Shown here piece after piece: positions 49,378 through 58,357 of a stretch of DNA of 64,000 nucleotides (positions are counted from its first letter, which is position 1; every line of letters begins with the position of its first letter). Origin of the DNA: Phytopseudomonas punonensis (GTDB lineage Bacteria > Pseudomonadota > Gammaproteobacteria > Pseudomonadales > Pseudomonadaceae); the NCBI RefSeq assembly GCF_900142655.1, contig NZ_FRBQ01000001.1:1412885-1476884 (forward strand), given 5' to 3'. A program made the translations under genes and the position numbers. The notes beneath the pieces are model-generated. The model did not search any database and was not told where the DNA came from. It worked only from the letters and a program-made list of their open reading frames with translations.

Positions 49378-49671
49378 ATGAAGGGTTACTGGATCGCGCA
49401 CGTGGACGTCACCGACCCCGAGCGCTACAGCGAATACACCAAACGCGCCCCGGCGGTGTTCGCCGAATTCGGCGGTAAGTTCCTGGCCCGCGGCGGCCGC
49501 TCCGAGGCGCAGGAAGGGCGTGATACGCCTCAGCGTAGCGTGGTGATCGAGTTTGCGTCCTATGAACAGGCAGTGGCCTGCTACCGCTCTGAGGCTTATC
49601 AGGAGGCGAGCAGCTACCGGGCAGGCGCGGCGCGTTCGGAAGTGATCATCGTCGAGGGTATGGAGCCCTGA
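49378..49671 (+). CDS. DUF1330 family protein
   Basis: 97 residues, cytoplasmic, of the ferredoxin-like (dimeric alpha-beta barrel) fold. KGYWIAHVDVTDPERYSEYT and SVVIEFASYEQAVACYRSEA are the typical DUF1330 blocks. A very strong AAAGGAGGTCAGC precedes the ATG. It shares an operator with the ribB-like gene, so it belongs to the catabolic regulon. DUF1330 proteins have no established reaction; a small-molecule binding or isomerase role has been guessed for the fold, which I cannot support further. Confidence 0.88.
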   Translation: MKGYWIAHVDVTDPERYSEYTKRAPAVFAEFGGKFLARGGRSEAQEGRDTPQRSVVIEFASYEQAVACYRSEAYQEASSYRAGAARSEVIIVEGMEP

Positions 49672-49683
49672 CCGCAGGCTGAA

Positions 49684-50580
49684 TCAGCCAGGGTGGGCGA
49701 CACCGGAAAGATGGCTGACCAGTTGACGCGCATGGGACGGCAGGCTTTGCCAGTCTCTGATGCACAGGCGCAGTTCTCGGCTGGCCCAGCTGTCGGCGAT
49801 GTCGACCAGGGTCAGCGGCAGCTCCTGGGCCATCCGTGAGGCGGCGGCCTCCGGCAGCATGGCCAAGCCTGCGCCCTGGGCGACCAGTTGGGCGATGGCG
49901 TCGAAGCTTGGCGCCCGTACCCGCACCCGCAGGGCGATACCGGCAGCGATGGCCTTGTCCTCGATGAAGCGCTGCATCGCCCGTTCGGCCGGCAGACCGA
50001 TGTAGGGAAAGCTCAGCGCCTCCACCAGCTTTGCTTGCCGCCGACCGGCCAGGGCGTGGCCCTGGGGCACCAGCAGCACCAGGCGGTCGTGGCGAAACGG
50101 CAATGACAGCAGGTCGCCGGTTGGCAGGTTGCCGTCGTAGACGCCCAAATCGAATTCGCCGGCCTGCACGCCGCGCAGGATGGAGCGGCTGGTGCCTTCT
50201 GTCAGTTGCAGATCCACCTCCGGATAATCGGCCAGGAAAGGGCCGAGCGCCGCTGGCAGGAAGGTGCTGTTGGCCACCGTAGAGGCGCACAGTTTGAGCA
50301 CCACCCGCTGCTGGCCGGACAACGCCTGCAGGTTGTCCTTCAGGCGCTGCGCTTCGTTGAGGATCCGCTGGCAGGCTTCGAGCACCAAGCGCCCAGCCGG
50401 GGTTGGCGTCATGCCGTTGGCATTGCGGGCGAACAGTGTGACTTGGCAGCGTTCCTCGAATTGGCGCAATCGCGTACTGGCGGCCGATACCGCGACCGGA
50501 AAAGTCGCCGCGGCCTTGCTGAGGCTGCCGGTCGAGGCGATGGCGACCAGTAGGCGCACATCCACGAGATCGAAATGCAC
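49684..50580 (-). CDS. LysR-family transcriptional regulator
   Basis: 298 residues. The DNA-binding domain is at 1-60 (SLSKAAATFPVAVSAASTRL) and the effector domain at about 90-290. It is divergent from the EamA-type exporter gene, so it most likely regulates that gene. It converges with the DUF1330 gene. Whether it belongs to the trigonelline-type regulon is unclear, because no shared operator is seen in the 100-base gap before the exporter gene. Confidence 0.88.
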   Translation of the reverse strand: MHFDLVDVRLLVAIASTGSLSKAAATFPVAVSAASTRLRQFEERCQVTLFARNANGMTPTPAGRLVLEACQRILNEAQRLKDNLQALSGQQRVVLKLCASTVANSTFLPAALGPFLADYPEVDLQLTEGTSRSILRGVQAGEFDLGVYDGNLPTGDLLSLPFRHDRLVLLVPQGHALAGRRQAKLVEALSFPYIGLPAERAMQRFIEDKAIAAGIALRVRVRAPSFDAIAQLVAQGAGLAMLPEAAASRMAQELPLTLVDIADSWASRELRLCIRDWQSLPSHARQLVSHLSGVAHPG

Positions 50581-50681
50581 AGGGGTTCTCCAAAACAGAA
50601 GGCAGCCTTAGGAAAATAGCGATTCTTGGCTGGCGTCATTCGTATCAGAATAACCGTTCCTTGCCCCGGATTCAGATTGCC

Positions 50682-51653
50682 ATGAACCTTTCTGCCTTCT
50701 TCAAGCGCTGCGCCAGTAACGGCAGCCTGTTCGCCATCCTTTCCGCTGCCGGTTTCAGCATGAAGGCGATCTTCGTCAAAATGGCGTACATCGCCGCCCC
50801 CGTTGAGGCGATCACTCTGCTGGCGATGCGCATGACCCTCGCCCTGCCGCTGTTTCTGTGGCTGGTCTGGCTAAGCCGCAGCGGCATCGGTACCGGTGGA
50901 CGCTTCTCACTGGGCGACGGCGCGCGCGTCGTGGTGCTGGCGCTGTTTGGCTATTACCTGTCTAGCCTGTTCGACTTCTACGGTCTGCAGTACATCAGCG
51001 CCGGTCTGGAGCGGTTGATCCTGTTCACCTACCCGACCTTGGTACTGGTGTTCCAGATGATCGCCTTTCGCGAACGCCCCAGCCGCCGCACGCTGCTGGC
51101 CATGGCGGTCTGTTACCTAGGCCTCGGCGTGGCGCTGATGCACGACATCGGCGCTACCGACATGGGCAGCCAAGTGATCATCGGCTCGTTGTGGGTATTC
51201 GCCAGCGCCGTGACCTACGCGCTCTATTACTTGGGCACCGGGGTGATGGTGAAACGCCTTGGCTCGATGCGCCTGGCCGGCCTTGCGGGCAGCGCGTCGT
51301 CACTGATGGTGTTGGCGCATTTCTTTATTACCCAACCGGCCGGCAGCATGCTCGCGCAACCGGCCCAGGTGTGGTTGTGCGCCGCGCTGATGGCGATGAT
51401 TTCCACCGTGCTGCCGGTGTACTGGATGGCTCTGGCGATCCAGCGCATCGGTGCCACCAATACCGCCGCTGTTGGCAACCTCGGCCCGGTGTTGACCATC
51501 TTCGCTGCCTGGGCGCTGCTCGGCGAAGCCATCTCACCGTACCAGATGGCCGGGCTGGCGCTGGTGATGTTTGGCATCTGGCAGCTCAAGGCGGGTGCGG
51601 CGAAGAAGTCCGTGGTTGCAGAGGTTGCGGGGGCAAGCCGTTCGGTGAGTTGA
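50682..51653 (+). CDS. EamA/DMT-family membrane transporter
   Basis: 323 residues with ten membrane segments arranged as two EamA repeats (about 20-150 and 165-305). The repeats are SLFAILSAAGFSMKAIFVK and QVIIGSLWVFASAVTYALYY. The start at MNLSAFFKRCASN is preferred over a TTG seven codons earlier. Such proteins export small metabolites or amino acids. It is divergent from the LysR gene above. Confidence 0.9.
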   Translation: MNLSAFFKRCASNGSLFAILSAAGFSMKAIFVKMAYIAAPVEAITLLAMRMTLALPLFLWLVWLSRSGIGTGGRFSLGDGARVVVLALFGYYLSSLFDFYGLQYISAGLERLILFTYPTLVLVFQMIAFRERPSRRTLLAMAVCYLGLGVALMHDIGATDMGSQVIIGSLWVFASAVTYALYYLGTGVMVKRLGSMRLAGLAGSASSLMVLAHFFITQPAGSMLAQPAQVWLCAALMAMISTVLPVYWMALAIQRIGATNTAAVGNLGPVLTIFAAWALLGEAISPYQMAGLALVMFGIWQLKAGAAKKSVVAEVAGASRSVS

Positions 51654-51701
51654 GCGGGGCAGGGGTGAGAGCTGTAGAAAGCCAGAAGCAGCCGCTCCCT
51701 G

Positions 51702-51779
51702 CGTAGGGTGGACAACGCTCTTTTTGTCCACCATTGCGATTGCAGAACGGTGGACGGGAGAAGCGTCGTCCACCCTACG
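51702..51779. repeat. Palindromic repeat, CGTAGGGTGGACAACGC type
   Basis: Arms CGTAGGGTGGAC and GTCCACCCTACG with an inner TTGTCCACCATTGCGATTGC / AACGGTGGAC pair. Related copies lie at 55386-55490 and (partial) 23179 and 13037. Confidence 0.8.
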
Positions 51780-51812
51780 CCCTGCAGAAAGGCAAAAGCG
51801 GTAGGTGAGCAT

Positions 51813-51880
51813 GTAGGAGAGGCTTTAGCCGCGAGCTTTATTGGTGGGTGCAAAGAGCCCTGGGCTAAAGCCTCTCCCGC
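51813..51880. repeat. REP-type palindrome
   Basis: Arms GTAGGAGAGGCTTTAGCCGC and GGGCTAAAGCCTCTCCCGC, directly after the preceding repeat and before the NUDIX stop; the pair forms a composite intergenic block. Confidence 0.8.
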
Positions 51881-51899
51881 GATATCGCGAACGGCTGCT

Positions 51900-52463
51900 T
51901 CAGCGAATGAAATGCACCTTGCCGGTGTCATCGCTGCCCATGTAGATGCCGTAGCTGCCCGTCTCGCGTTCGGTGATATAGCGTTCCAGGATCTGGCGGA
52001 TGGCCGGGTAGTAGATCTGCTCCCAGGGGATGTCTTCGGGAGCGAAGAAGCGCCGCGCCAGGGTTTCGCTGCCGAAATAGCCGGTGTCGTGCAGCAGCTT
52101 GGCGCGGAAGATCAGGTACACCTCGCTGATCGCCGGTACGCTGAAGATCGAGTAGGGGCAGGTGATTTCCGCTACCACGCCGGCTTCCTCGCGCACTTCG
52201 CGCAGGGCCGCTTCCTCGGTGGTTTCGCCGTTTTCCATGAAACCGGCCGGTAGCGTCCAAGTGCCGATGCGCGGTTTGATGGCGCGCTGGCAGAGCAGGT
52301 AACGGCCGTCCTGCTCGATGATGCAGCCAGTGATGATCTTCGGGTTTTCGTAGTGGATGTGCCCGCAACCGCTGCACACCAGGCGGTTGTGGTCATCGCC
52401 GGCCGGGCGGCGGCGCTCCAGCGTCGCGCCGCCGCATTGATTACAGAAGCGCGGGCTGGGCAT
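51900..52463 (-). CDS. NUDIX hydrolase with N-terminal zinc ribbon
   Basis: 187 residues. The zinc ribbon FCNQCGG ... CSGCGHIHYENP (about 7-43) is followed by a NUDIX domain whose box GFMENGETTEEAALREVREE begins at about residue 75 (G-x5-E-x7-REVREEAG). The layout resembles a family of nucleoside-diphosphate-linked or NADH-type pyrophosphatases. Its ATG lies 5 bases after the GntR regulator stop, suggesting co-transcription; a catabolic role is not evident. Confidence 0.9.
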   Translation of the reverse strand: MPSPRFCNQCGGATLERRRPAGDDHNRLVCSGCGHIHYENPKIITGCIIEQDGRYLLCQRAIKPRIGTWTLPAGFMENGETTEEAALREVREEAGVVAEITCPYSIFSVPAISEVYLIFRAKLLHDTGYFGSETLARRFFAPEDIPWEQIYYPAIRQILERYITERETGSYGIYMGSDDTGKVHFIR

Positions 52464-52468
52464 GGCAA

Positions 52469-53218
52469 TCAGCGACCGATGCGCGGGTCTTTGAGACCGA
52501 TAGGGGCGACGATGTCGCGGGCCTTGGCGCCTTCCTGCTTGGCTTCCAGGTACTCCAGCGCGACCTTGGCGGCGGCGCGTACGTGGTCCACCGAGGCCTG
52601 GTGGGCGGCAATCGGGTCGCCGCTCTTGATCGCCTCGACCATGCGCTCCATTTCTTGGTTACTGGTGCTGCGGCGGTTGCTCTGCGACACCGAAGTGGCG
52701 CGCAGGTAGCTGATCCGCGCCTGCAGCTGGCGCAGCTGAGTGGCCGCCGCTTCATTGCCGCAGCCTTCGAGCAGTACGTTATAGAACTCCTGCACCGACT
52801 CCAGCACGTCCGGTAGCTCGCCTTCTTCGAGGGTCTGGCGGTTGTTCTCCAGAGCACGCTCCAGGGCGCGGATGTCCTTGGCGCGGGCTCGCAGGGTGAA
52901 CAGCTGGACGATCATGCCTTCCAGCGCGCAGCGCAGTTCGTAGAGGTCGCAGGCGTCCTCCAGGGTGATGATCGCCACGCGCGGGCCTTTGGCATCGGCG
53001 AATTCCACCAGGCCTTCGGACTCCAGGTGGCGCAGCGCCTCGCGCACCGAAGTACGGCTAACACCGAGGCGATCACACAGGTCGCGCTCCACCAGACGGT
53101 CGCCGGGTAACAACTGGAAATTCATGATGGCGCTGCGCAGCTTGTCCAGGACGATCTCCCGCAGGGTCACGGGATTGCGGTTGACCTTGAAGCTGTCGTC
53201 GATCGGCTGGCGTTTCAT
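52469..53218 (-). CDS. tgnR: GntR-family (FCD) transcriptional regulator, probable regulator of the island
   Basis: 249 residues. Winged helix at about 17-82 (LREIVLDKLRSAIMNFQLLP, then RLGVSRTSVREALRHLESEG) and an all-helical FCD effector domain (about 95-230), where Asp/His residues usually bind a metal and the ligand. GntR/FCD proteins bind short palindromes with a GGTATACC-like core, as in the four sites of the island, and this is the only GntR gene present. The start MKRQPIDDSFK is chosen over an extension of 12 residues. Regulator-operator pairing and the tgnR name are inferences. Confidence 0.72.
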   Translation of the reverse strand: MKRQPIDDSFKVNRNPVTLREIVLDKLRSAIMNFQLLPGDRLVERDLCDRLGVSRTSVREALRHLESEGLVEFADAKGPRVAIITLEDACDLYELRCALEGMIVQLFTLRARAKDIRALERALENNRQTLEEGELPDVLESVQEFYNVLLEGCGNEAAATQLRQLQARISYLRATSVSQSNRRSTSNQEMERMVEAIKSGDPIAAHQASVDHVRAAAKVALEYLEAKQEGAKARDIVAPIGLKDPRIGR

Positions 53219-53256
53219 GGTTAGGGCTCTAGTTATAGGTATGGGAGCACTCAAAA

Positions 53257-53655
53257 CTACGCCTCGGGCTGCTGAGCCTCGGCATCCGCCTCGGCGAAGG
53301 CTTCGCGAGCGATTCGGAAGCTGTCGACTGCGGCAGGCACGCCACAGTAGATGCCAACCTGAAGCAGAATTTCGCGAATCTGTTCACGGCTGAGGCCGTT
53401 ACGCAGGGCGCCGCGAATGTGCAACTTCAGCTCGTGCGGGCGATTGAGCGCGGAAATCATGGCCAAGTTTATCATGCTGCGTTCCTGCATCGATAAGCCT
53501 TCACGCCCCCACACATGCCCCCAGCAGTATTCGGTGACCAGCTCCTGCAGCGGGCGATTGAAGTCGTCGGCGTTCTCCACTGAGCGCTTCACGTAGGCCT
53601 CGCCCAGCACCTGGGTGCGGATCTTCAGGCCTTTCTCGTACTTGTCGTTGCTCAT
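53257..53655 (-). CDS. Carboxymuconolactone decarboxylase-family protein
   Basis: 132 residues, all-alpha, of the CMD/AhpD-like superfamily. WGHVWGREGLSMQERSMINL (about 45-64) and HIRGALRNGLSREQIREILL (about 78-97) are PcaC-type blocks. The Cys-x2-Cys of AhpD is absent, so peroxidase activity is not expected. The gene lies 38 bases upstream of the GntR gene and in the same direction. A ring or lactone-related step is possible: the reported trigonelline pathway passes through a hydroxybutyrolactone intermediate, but this link is speculative. Confidence 0.85.
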   Translation of the reverse strand: MSNDKYEKGLKIRTQVLGEAYVKRSVENADDFNRPLQELVTEYCWGHVWGREGLSMQERSMINLAMISALNRPHELKLHIRGALRNGLSREQIREILLQVGIYCGVPAAVDSFRIAREAFAEADAEAQQPEA

Positions 53656-53685
53656 ATCGGTCTCTCGAGTAGCTGCGAGTCAGGC

Positions 53686-53747
53686 GTAGGATGGGTGCAA
53701 CCCATCGATTATTGATGGGTTTCAAATACGCGGCCCGACCCATCCTA
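53686..53747. repeat. Palindromic repeat, GTAGGATGGGT type
   Basis: Arms GTAGGATGGGTGCAACCCAT and ACCCATCCTAT with an inner ATCGATTATTGAT pair. It has only this copy in the window. Confidence 0.7.
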
Positions 53748-53772
53748 TGGACTGTCGTTCACCCATTCATTC

Positions 53773-53818
53773 TGGGAGCGGCTCATGTTCGCGAATCGCG
53801 GGCATGGCCCGCTCCCAC
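53773..53818. repeat. Palindromic repeat, GGGAGCGG type
   Basis: GGGAGCGGCTCATGTTCGCG pairs with CGGGCATGGCCCGCTCCC; related to 43948-44012. It lies close to the succinate-semialdehyde dehydrogenase stop. Confidence 0.7.
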
Positions 53819-53844
53819 AAGAGCCGGTCCGCGTCAGCCCAGCC

Positions 53845-55296
53845 TTACAACCCACCCATCAGGGTGTATTTGATTTCCAGGTAATCGTCGATGCCGTAGT
53901 GCGAACCCTCGCGGCCCAGGCCGGAGGCCTTGATGCCACCGAAGGGCGCCACTTCCGTGGAGATCAGCCCTTCGTTGATGCCAACCATGCCGTATTCCAG
54001 CGCCTCGCTCATTCGCCAGGCGCGGCCCAGGTCGCGGGTGTAGCAGTAGGCGGCCAGGCCGAATTCGGTGTCGTTGGCCATGTGGATAGCCTGGGCTTCG
54101 TCGCTGAAGCGAAACACCGCCGCCAGCGGGCCGAAGGTTTCGTCGCGGGCGACCTTCATCTCGCCAGTCACGCCGCTCAGCACGGTGGGCTGGTAGAAAC
54201 CGTGGCCCAGCACATGGCGCTCACCACCGCAGACCAGCGTGGCGCCTTTGCCGAGGGCATCGGCGACGTGATCGGCGACCTTATCCACGGCCCGGCTGTT
54301 GATCAGCGGGCCTTGCTGCGCGCCTTCGGTAAAACCATCGGCGACTTTTAGCTCGGCCACACGCTCGGCCAGGCGGGCCACGAATGCATCGTGGATACCG
54401 TCCTGTACCAGAAAACGGTTCACGCACACGCAGGTCTGCCCTGCGTTGCGGTACTTGGCGATCAGCGCGCCCTCGACGGCGCGCTCCAGGTCGGCGTCAT
54501 CGAAGACGATGAACGGCGCATTGCCGCCCAACTCCAGTGACACCTTCTTCAGGGTGCTGGCGCACTGCTGCATCAACAGCTTGCCGATCGGCGTGGAGCC
54601 TGTGAACGACAGCTTGCGCACCGTGGCGCTGGCGCACAGCTCGTTGCCGATGGCCACGGCGTCGCCGGTGATCACGTTTAGCAAGCCGGCTGGTAGCCCG
54701 GCTTCTTCGGCCAGGGTGGCCAGGGCCAGGGCCGAAAACGGCGTTTCCGGCGCCGGCTTGACGATGCACGGGCAGCCGGCAGCTAGGGCCGGGCCGACTT
54801 TGCGGGTGATCATCGCCGCTGGGAAATTCCACGGCGTGATGGCTGCGACCACGCCAATCGGCTCCTTGGTCACCACGATGCGCGCATCGGGCTTGTGGCT
54901 GGGGATGGTGTCGCCATAGATGCGCTTGGCCTCCTCGGCGAACCACTCGATAAAGCTGGCTGCGTAGAGGATTTCACCACGGGCTTCGGCCAGCGGCTTG
55001 CCTTGTTCGAGGGTCAGAATTTCGGCCAGCGCGTCGGCGTTTTCCAGGATCAGCGCGTGCCAGCGCTTGAGGATGGCGCAGCGCTCCTTAGCGGTGCGTG
55101 CGCGCCAGGCGGGCCAGGCGGCATTGGCGGCGGCGATGGCGCGTCGCGCTTCAACGCTGCCCATGTTCGGCACCCGGCCGATTTCCTCGCCATTGGCGGG
55201 GTTGAAGATGGCTTGGGTGCCGACTTCATCGGCGCTCAGCCACTGACCATCGATGTAGGCGAGCTGGCGGAATAGGCGCAAGGCGTTGGGCGTCAT
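53845..55296 (-). CDS. tgnE: Succinate-semialdehyde dehydrogenase (NADP+), GabD/TgnE-like
   Basis: 483 residues, the exact length of GabD. Aldehyde dehydrogenase residues: catalytic C289 in NAGQTCVCVNR, general-base E255 in LELGGNAP, and NAD(P) region TPWNFPAAMITRK with FTGSTPIGK. In the tgn pathway of Acinetobacter, TgnE oxidises succinate semialdehyde, the hydrolase product, to succinate, which enters the TCA cycle. Position among the other tgn-like genes supports that role; a second housekeeping gabD elsewhere is likely. The start MTPNALRLFR is preferred over a 34-residue upstream extension. Confidence 0.88.
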   Translation of the reverse strand: MTPNALRLFRQLAYIDGQWLSADEVGTQAIFNPANGEEIGRVPNMGSVEARRAIAAANAAWPAWRARTAKERCAILKRWHALILENADALAEILTLEQGKPLAEARGEILYAASFIEWFAEEAKRIYGDTIPSHKPDARIVVTKEPIGVVAAITPWNFPAAMITRKVGPALAAGCPCIVKPAPETPFSALALATLAEEAGLPAGLLNVITGDAVAIGNELCASATVRKLSFTGSTPIGKLLMQQCASTLKKVSLELGGNAPFIVFDDADLERAVEGALIAKYRNAGQTCVCVNRFLVQDGIHDAFVARLAERVAELKVADGFTEGAQQGPLINSRAVDKVADHVADALGKGATLVCGGERHVLGHGFYQPTVLSGVTGEMKVARDETFGPLAAVFRFSDEAQAIHMANDTEFGLAAYCYTRDLGRAWRMSEALEYGMVGINEGLISTEVAPFGGIKASGLGREGSHYGIDDYLEIKYTLMGGL

Positions 55297-55385
55297 GGCA
55301 GCTCCAGAAGAAAACAGGCCGTGCTCGAGGGTGGGTGAGCACGGCCAAAGAAGGCTAGCGATTTGCGGCGTTGTCAGGCCAGATC

Positions 55386-55490
55386 GTAGGCTGGACAACG
55401 CATTTTTTTGTCCACCATTGCGATTGCAGAGCGGTAGACGGGTCGGGCCGCGTAGGTGAGGCGTCGGCTACGCGCCCCGGTCCACCCTAC
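55386..55490. repeat. Palindromic repeat, GTAGGCTGGACAACGC type
   Basis: Arms GTAGGCTGGAC and GGTCCACCCTAC with TTTGTCCACCATTGCGATTG, as in 51702, plus a second hairpin in the loop. It separates the flavin reductase from the dehydrogenase gene and may end or process the upstream transcript. Confidence 0.78.
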
Positions 55491-55526
55491 AAAAGGTGGT
55501 TTAGGTTCTCGCCGAAGGCACGTCGA

Positions 55527-56012
55527 TCAGGCGAACGCCGGCAGGGCGCCGAGTTTGCCGCGGTGGTAGATCATCGGCACCGGGGCTTCTTCGGGTAGGA
55601 TCAGGTTCTTCACCGCGCCGACCATGATGGCGTGGTCGCCACCGTCGTATTCGCGCCACAGCTCGCACTCGATGATCGCCGCGGCATTCTTGAGCAGCGG
55701 GTTGCCCAGTTCACTGAGCGTCCATTCGATACCGGCGGCCTTGTCCTTGCCCTTACCGGCGAAGGCGTAGGCTTCCTTCTGCTGCTCGGCCGACAGCAGG
55801 TGGATGGCGAAGCGTTTGCTGTCGCGCAGCACCGGGTAGGAGTCGGAGGTGTAATTGGGGCAGAACAGCACCAGTGCCGGGTCAATGGACAGGGCGCTGA
55901 AGGCGCTGGCGGTGATGCCGACGATGTTTCCGTCGGCGTCCAGGCTGGTCACGATGGTCACGCCCGAAGGGAAGGCGGCCATGACGGATTTGTACAGTCC
56001 AGGTTCGATCAT
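55527..56012 (-). CDS. tgnB: Flavin reductase (FMN), reductase component, TgnB-like
   Basis: 161 residues of the split-barrel flavin reductase family (RutF/HpaC type) that supplies FMNH2 to a two-component monooxygenase, here most likely the TgnA-like enzyme. Core blocks: MAAFPSGVTIVTSLDADGNI (residues 11-30), GITASAFSALSIDPALVLFC, and EYDGGDHAIMVGAV near residue 125. The start MIEPGLYKS has AGGAAAAGC upstream. It lies 20 bases after the dehydrogenase gene in the same operon. Confidence 0.85.
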   Translation of the reverse strand: MIEPGLYKSVMAAFPSGVTIVTSLDADGNIVGITASAFSALSIDPALVLFCPNYTSDSYPVLRDSKRFAIHLLSAEQQKEAYAFAGKGKDKAAGIEWTLSELGNPLLKNAAAIIECELWREYDGGDHAIMVGAVKNLILPEEAPVPMIYHRGKLGALPAFA

Positions 56013-56032
56013 TTTGCTTTTCCTCGATGCGC

Positions 56033-57514
56033 TTAGCGCATCACGAACGGGTCGGGCATCGGTGCTTGTGACAGGTTGATCCACACCGTTTTTAGTTCGG
56101 TGTAGGCCAGTACCGAGTCGATGCCGCTTTCACGGCCGTAACCGCTGTTCTTGAAGCCGCCGATCGGCGCCATGGCCGATACGGCACGGTAGGTGTTGAC
56201 CCATATGATGCCTGAACGCACGCCTTTGGCCATGCGATGGGCGCGGCCCAAGTCGCGCGTCCAGATGCCGGCGGCAAGGCCGAACTGCGAGTCGTTGGCC
56301 ATGGTCAGCGCTTCGGCTTCGTCGCTGAAGCGGATCACCGAGGCGACCGGGCCGAAGACCTCTTCCTGCATGATGGTCATCGAATGGTTGTCGCACTCGA
56401 ACAGGGTCGGCTCGTAGTACCAGCCTTCGCCATCGACCTGCGGACGCTTGCCGCCCAGGCGCAGCTTCGCGCCTTCAGCCACGGCAGTGGCGACCAAACC
56501 TTCGACCACGGCGAGTTGCTGAGCGGTGGCCATGGGGCCCATTTCGCTGGCGTCGTCCTGCGGGTTACCGATGCGAATGCGCTTGGCGCGCTCGACCAGG
56601 CGCTCGACGAACTCGTCGTAGATGCTGTTCTGCACCAGCAAGCGCGAACCGGCTACGCAACTCTGCCCGGAGGCGGCGTAGATGCCGGCGACCACGCCGT
56701 TGATGGCGCTGTCCAGGTCGGCGTCGGCGAAGATGATGTTCGGCGATTTGCCGCCCAGTTCCAGTGACAGCTTGGCGAAGTTCTCGGCACTGGCGCGCAC
56801 CACATGGCGGGCAGTGGCGGCGCCGCCGGTGAAGGCGATCTTGCGGATCAGCGGGTGACTGGTCAGCGCTGCGCCGGTGGTCGGGCCGTAGCCGGTGACC
56901 ACGTTGACGACGCCAGCCGGAAAGCCCGCTTCGAGTGCCAGGCGCGCCAGCTCGAGAATGGTCGCCGATGCATGTTCCGAGGGCTTGAGCACAATGGTGT
57001 TGCCGGCTGCCAGGGCTGGCGCGAGCTTGATCGCGGTCAGGTACAGCGGGCTGTTCCACGGGATGATCCCGGCTACTACGCCAATTGGCTCGTGGGTGGT
57101 GTAGGCGAACATGTCCGGCTTATCGAGGGGCATGGTGCCGCCTTCGAGTTTGTCGGCCAGGCCCGCGGTGTAGTGGAAGAACTCTGGCAGGTAGCCGACC
57201 TGGCCGCGGGTTTCGCGGATCAGCTTGCCGTTGTCACGGCTTTCCAGCTGGGCCAGGGCTTCCTTGTTCTCAGCGATCAGGTCGCCGAGGCGACGCAGCA
57301 GCTTGCCCCGTGCGGTGGCGCTCAGGTTGCGCCAGGCCGGGTTGTCGAAGGCGGCTTGAGCGGCCTGCACGGCACGCTCGACGTCTTCGGCAGCGGCATC
57401 CGGGAGCACCGCCCAGGCCTGCGCCCTAGCCGGATCGAGGCTCTCGAAGGTCTTGCCCGATTGCGCGTCGACCCACTGGCCGTCAATGCACATCTGATAG
57501 CGTGCGAGTGTCAT
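56033..57514 (-). CDS. tgnC: Aldehyde dehydrogenase, TgnC-like
   Basis: 493 residues. Catalytic C286 in ASGQSCVAGSR, E252 in LELGGKSPN, NAD-binding region IIPWNSPLYLTAIKLAP and FTGGAATARHVV. In the trigonelline pathway, TgnC oxidises the N-methylformamido-methylene-hydroxybutyrolactone made by TgnAB. The start MTLARYQMCIDGQW gives an ATGA overlap with the hydrolase stop, so the two are translationally coupled. A longer N-terminus overlapping the hydrolase gene is rejected. Other aldehyde substrates cannot be excluded from sequence alone. Confidence 0.82.
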   Translation of the reverse strand: MTLARYQMCIDGQWVDAQSGKTFESLDPARAQAWAVLPDAAAEDVERAVQAAQAAFDNPAWRNLSATARGKLLRRLGDLIAENKEALAQLESRDNGKLIRETRGQVGYLPEFFHYTAGLADKLEGGTMPLDKPDMFAYTTHEPIGVVAGIIPWNSPLYLTAIKLAPALAAGNTIVLKPSEHASATILELARLALEAGFPAGVVNVVTGYGPTTGAALTSHPLIRKIAFTGGAATARHVVRASAENFAKLSLELGGKSPNIIFADADLDSAINGVVAGIYAASGQSCVAGSRLLVQNSIYDEFVERLVERAKRIRIGNPQDDASEMGPMATAQQLAVVEGLVATAVAEGAKLRLGGKRPQVDGEGWYYEPTLFECDNHSMTIMQEEVFGPVASVIRFSDEAEALTMANDSQFGLAAGIWTRDLGRAHRMAKGVRSGIIWVNTYRAVSAMAPIGGFKNSGYGRESGIDSVLAYTELKTVWINLSQAPMPDPFVMR

Positions 57515-58344
57515 GCGACGATCCCCTTTGCGGTGCTCTGCAGCTGGCTGGCTTCTCTGAGGAATTCCAGCAGCATCTGGTTGACCAGGCGCGGCGATTC
57601 CACCGGCATCATATGCCGTTGCTCGGCCAGCACCACGGCGCGGGCGCCTGGAATGCATTGCGCCAATTGTTCGGCCATCTGCGGTGTAGAGCCCGGGTCG
57701 AGCTCGCCGGTAGCAATCAGCGTCGGCACCTTAATCTCGGCCAGGTCGTCTGCCCGGTACATATCCTGGGTGGCGAACAGCGTGTAGGTGGTCAGGTAAC
57801 CCTGAGCATCGTTGCCGGCCAGGGTCTGGCGAATGGCGGCGATCTGCGCCGGGTTGGCCGCCTGATACTCACGACTGAACCAGCGCGACAATGCCGCTTC
57901 AGCGTTGGCGTCCGGACCATGTTCGGCGGCCTGGGCAGTACGTTCGATAACGCCGGCGCGCTGCTCGGGGCTGCGGTTGAACACACTGTTGAGCACCACC
58001 AGCGCGGCAATGCGTTGCGGGTAATGCAGGGCGAACGCACGCGCTACCAGGCCGCCCATCGAGAAGCCGATGACCGTGGCTTGCTGGGCGCCGAGATGAT
58101 CGAGCAGTTCGCGCAACTGGTCGGCGTAACCGGCCAGGTCGGTGTCCGGGGCCGGGCGCGGGCTGTCGCCGTGGCCGAGCATGTCGTAGACGATGACCTG
58201 GAAATGCTGGGCCAGGCCTACGACCTGGCCGCCCCACATGTCTTTCGTCAGGCCCACGCCGTGGATCAATACCACGGGTTGGCCCTGGCCGATCACCCGG
58301 TAACTGGTGCCGGTGGGGGTACGTTCAGCGAGGTGCCGAATCAT
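57511..58344 (-). CDS. tgnD: Alpha/beta hydrolase, TgnD-like
   Basis: 277 residues. Catalytic triad: S95 in GFSMGG, D216 in GELDPGS and H244 in EQRHMMPVE; oxyanion loop LIHGVGLTKDMW (about 26-37). In the tgn pathway the hydrolase splits N-methylformamidomethylene-succinate to succinate semialdehyde, formate, methylamine and CO2. Placed between the DUF1185 gene (13-base gap) and the dehydrogenase (overlap), it is firmly in the operon. The start MIRHLAERTPTG is used; a 40-residue extension reads over the DUF1185 gene. Confidence 0.82.
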   Translation of the reverse strand: MIRHLAERTPTGTSYRVIGQGQPVVLIHGVGLTKDMWGGQVVGLAQHFQVIVYDMLGHGDSPRPAPDTDLAGYADQLRELLDHLGAQQATVIGFSMGGLVARAFALHYPQRIAALVVLNSVFNRSPEQRAGVIERTAQAAEHGPDANAEAALSRWFSREYQAANPAQIAAIRQTLAGNDAQGYLTTYTLFATQDMYRADDLAEIKVPTLIATGELDPGSTPQMAEQLAQCIPGARAVVLAEQRHMMPVESPRLVNQMLLEFLREASQLQSTAKGIVA

Positions 58345-58357
58345 TGCCTGCTCCCGA

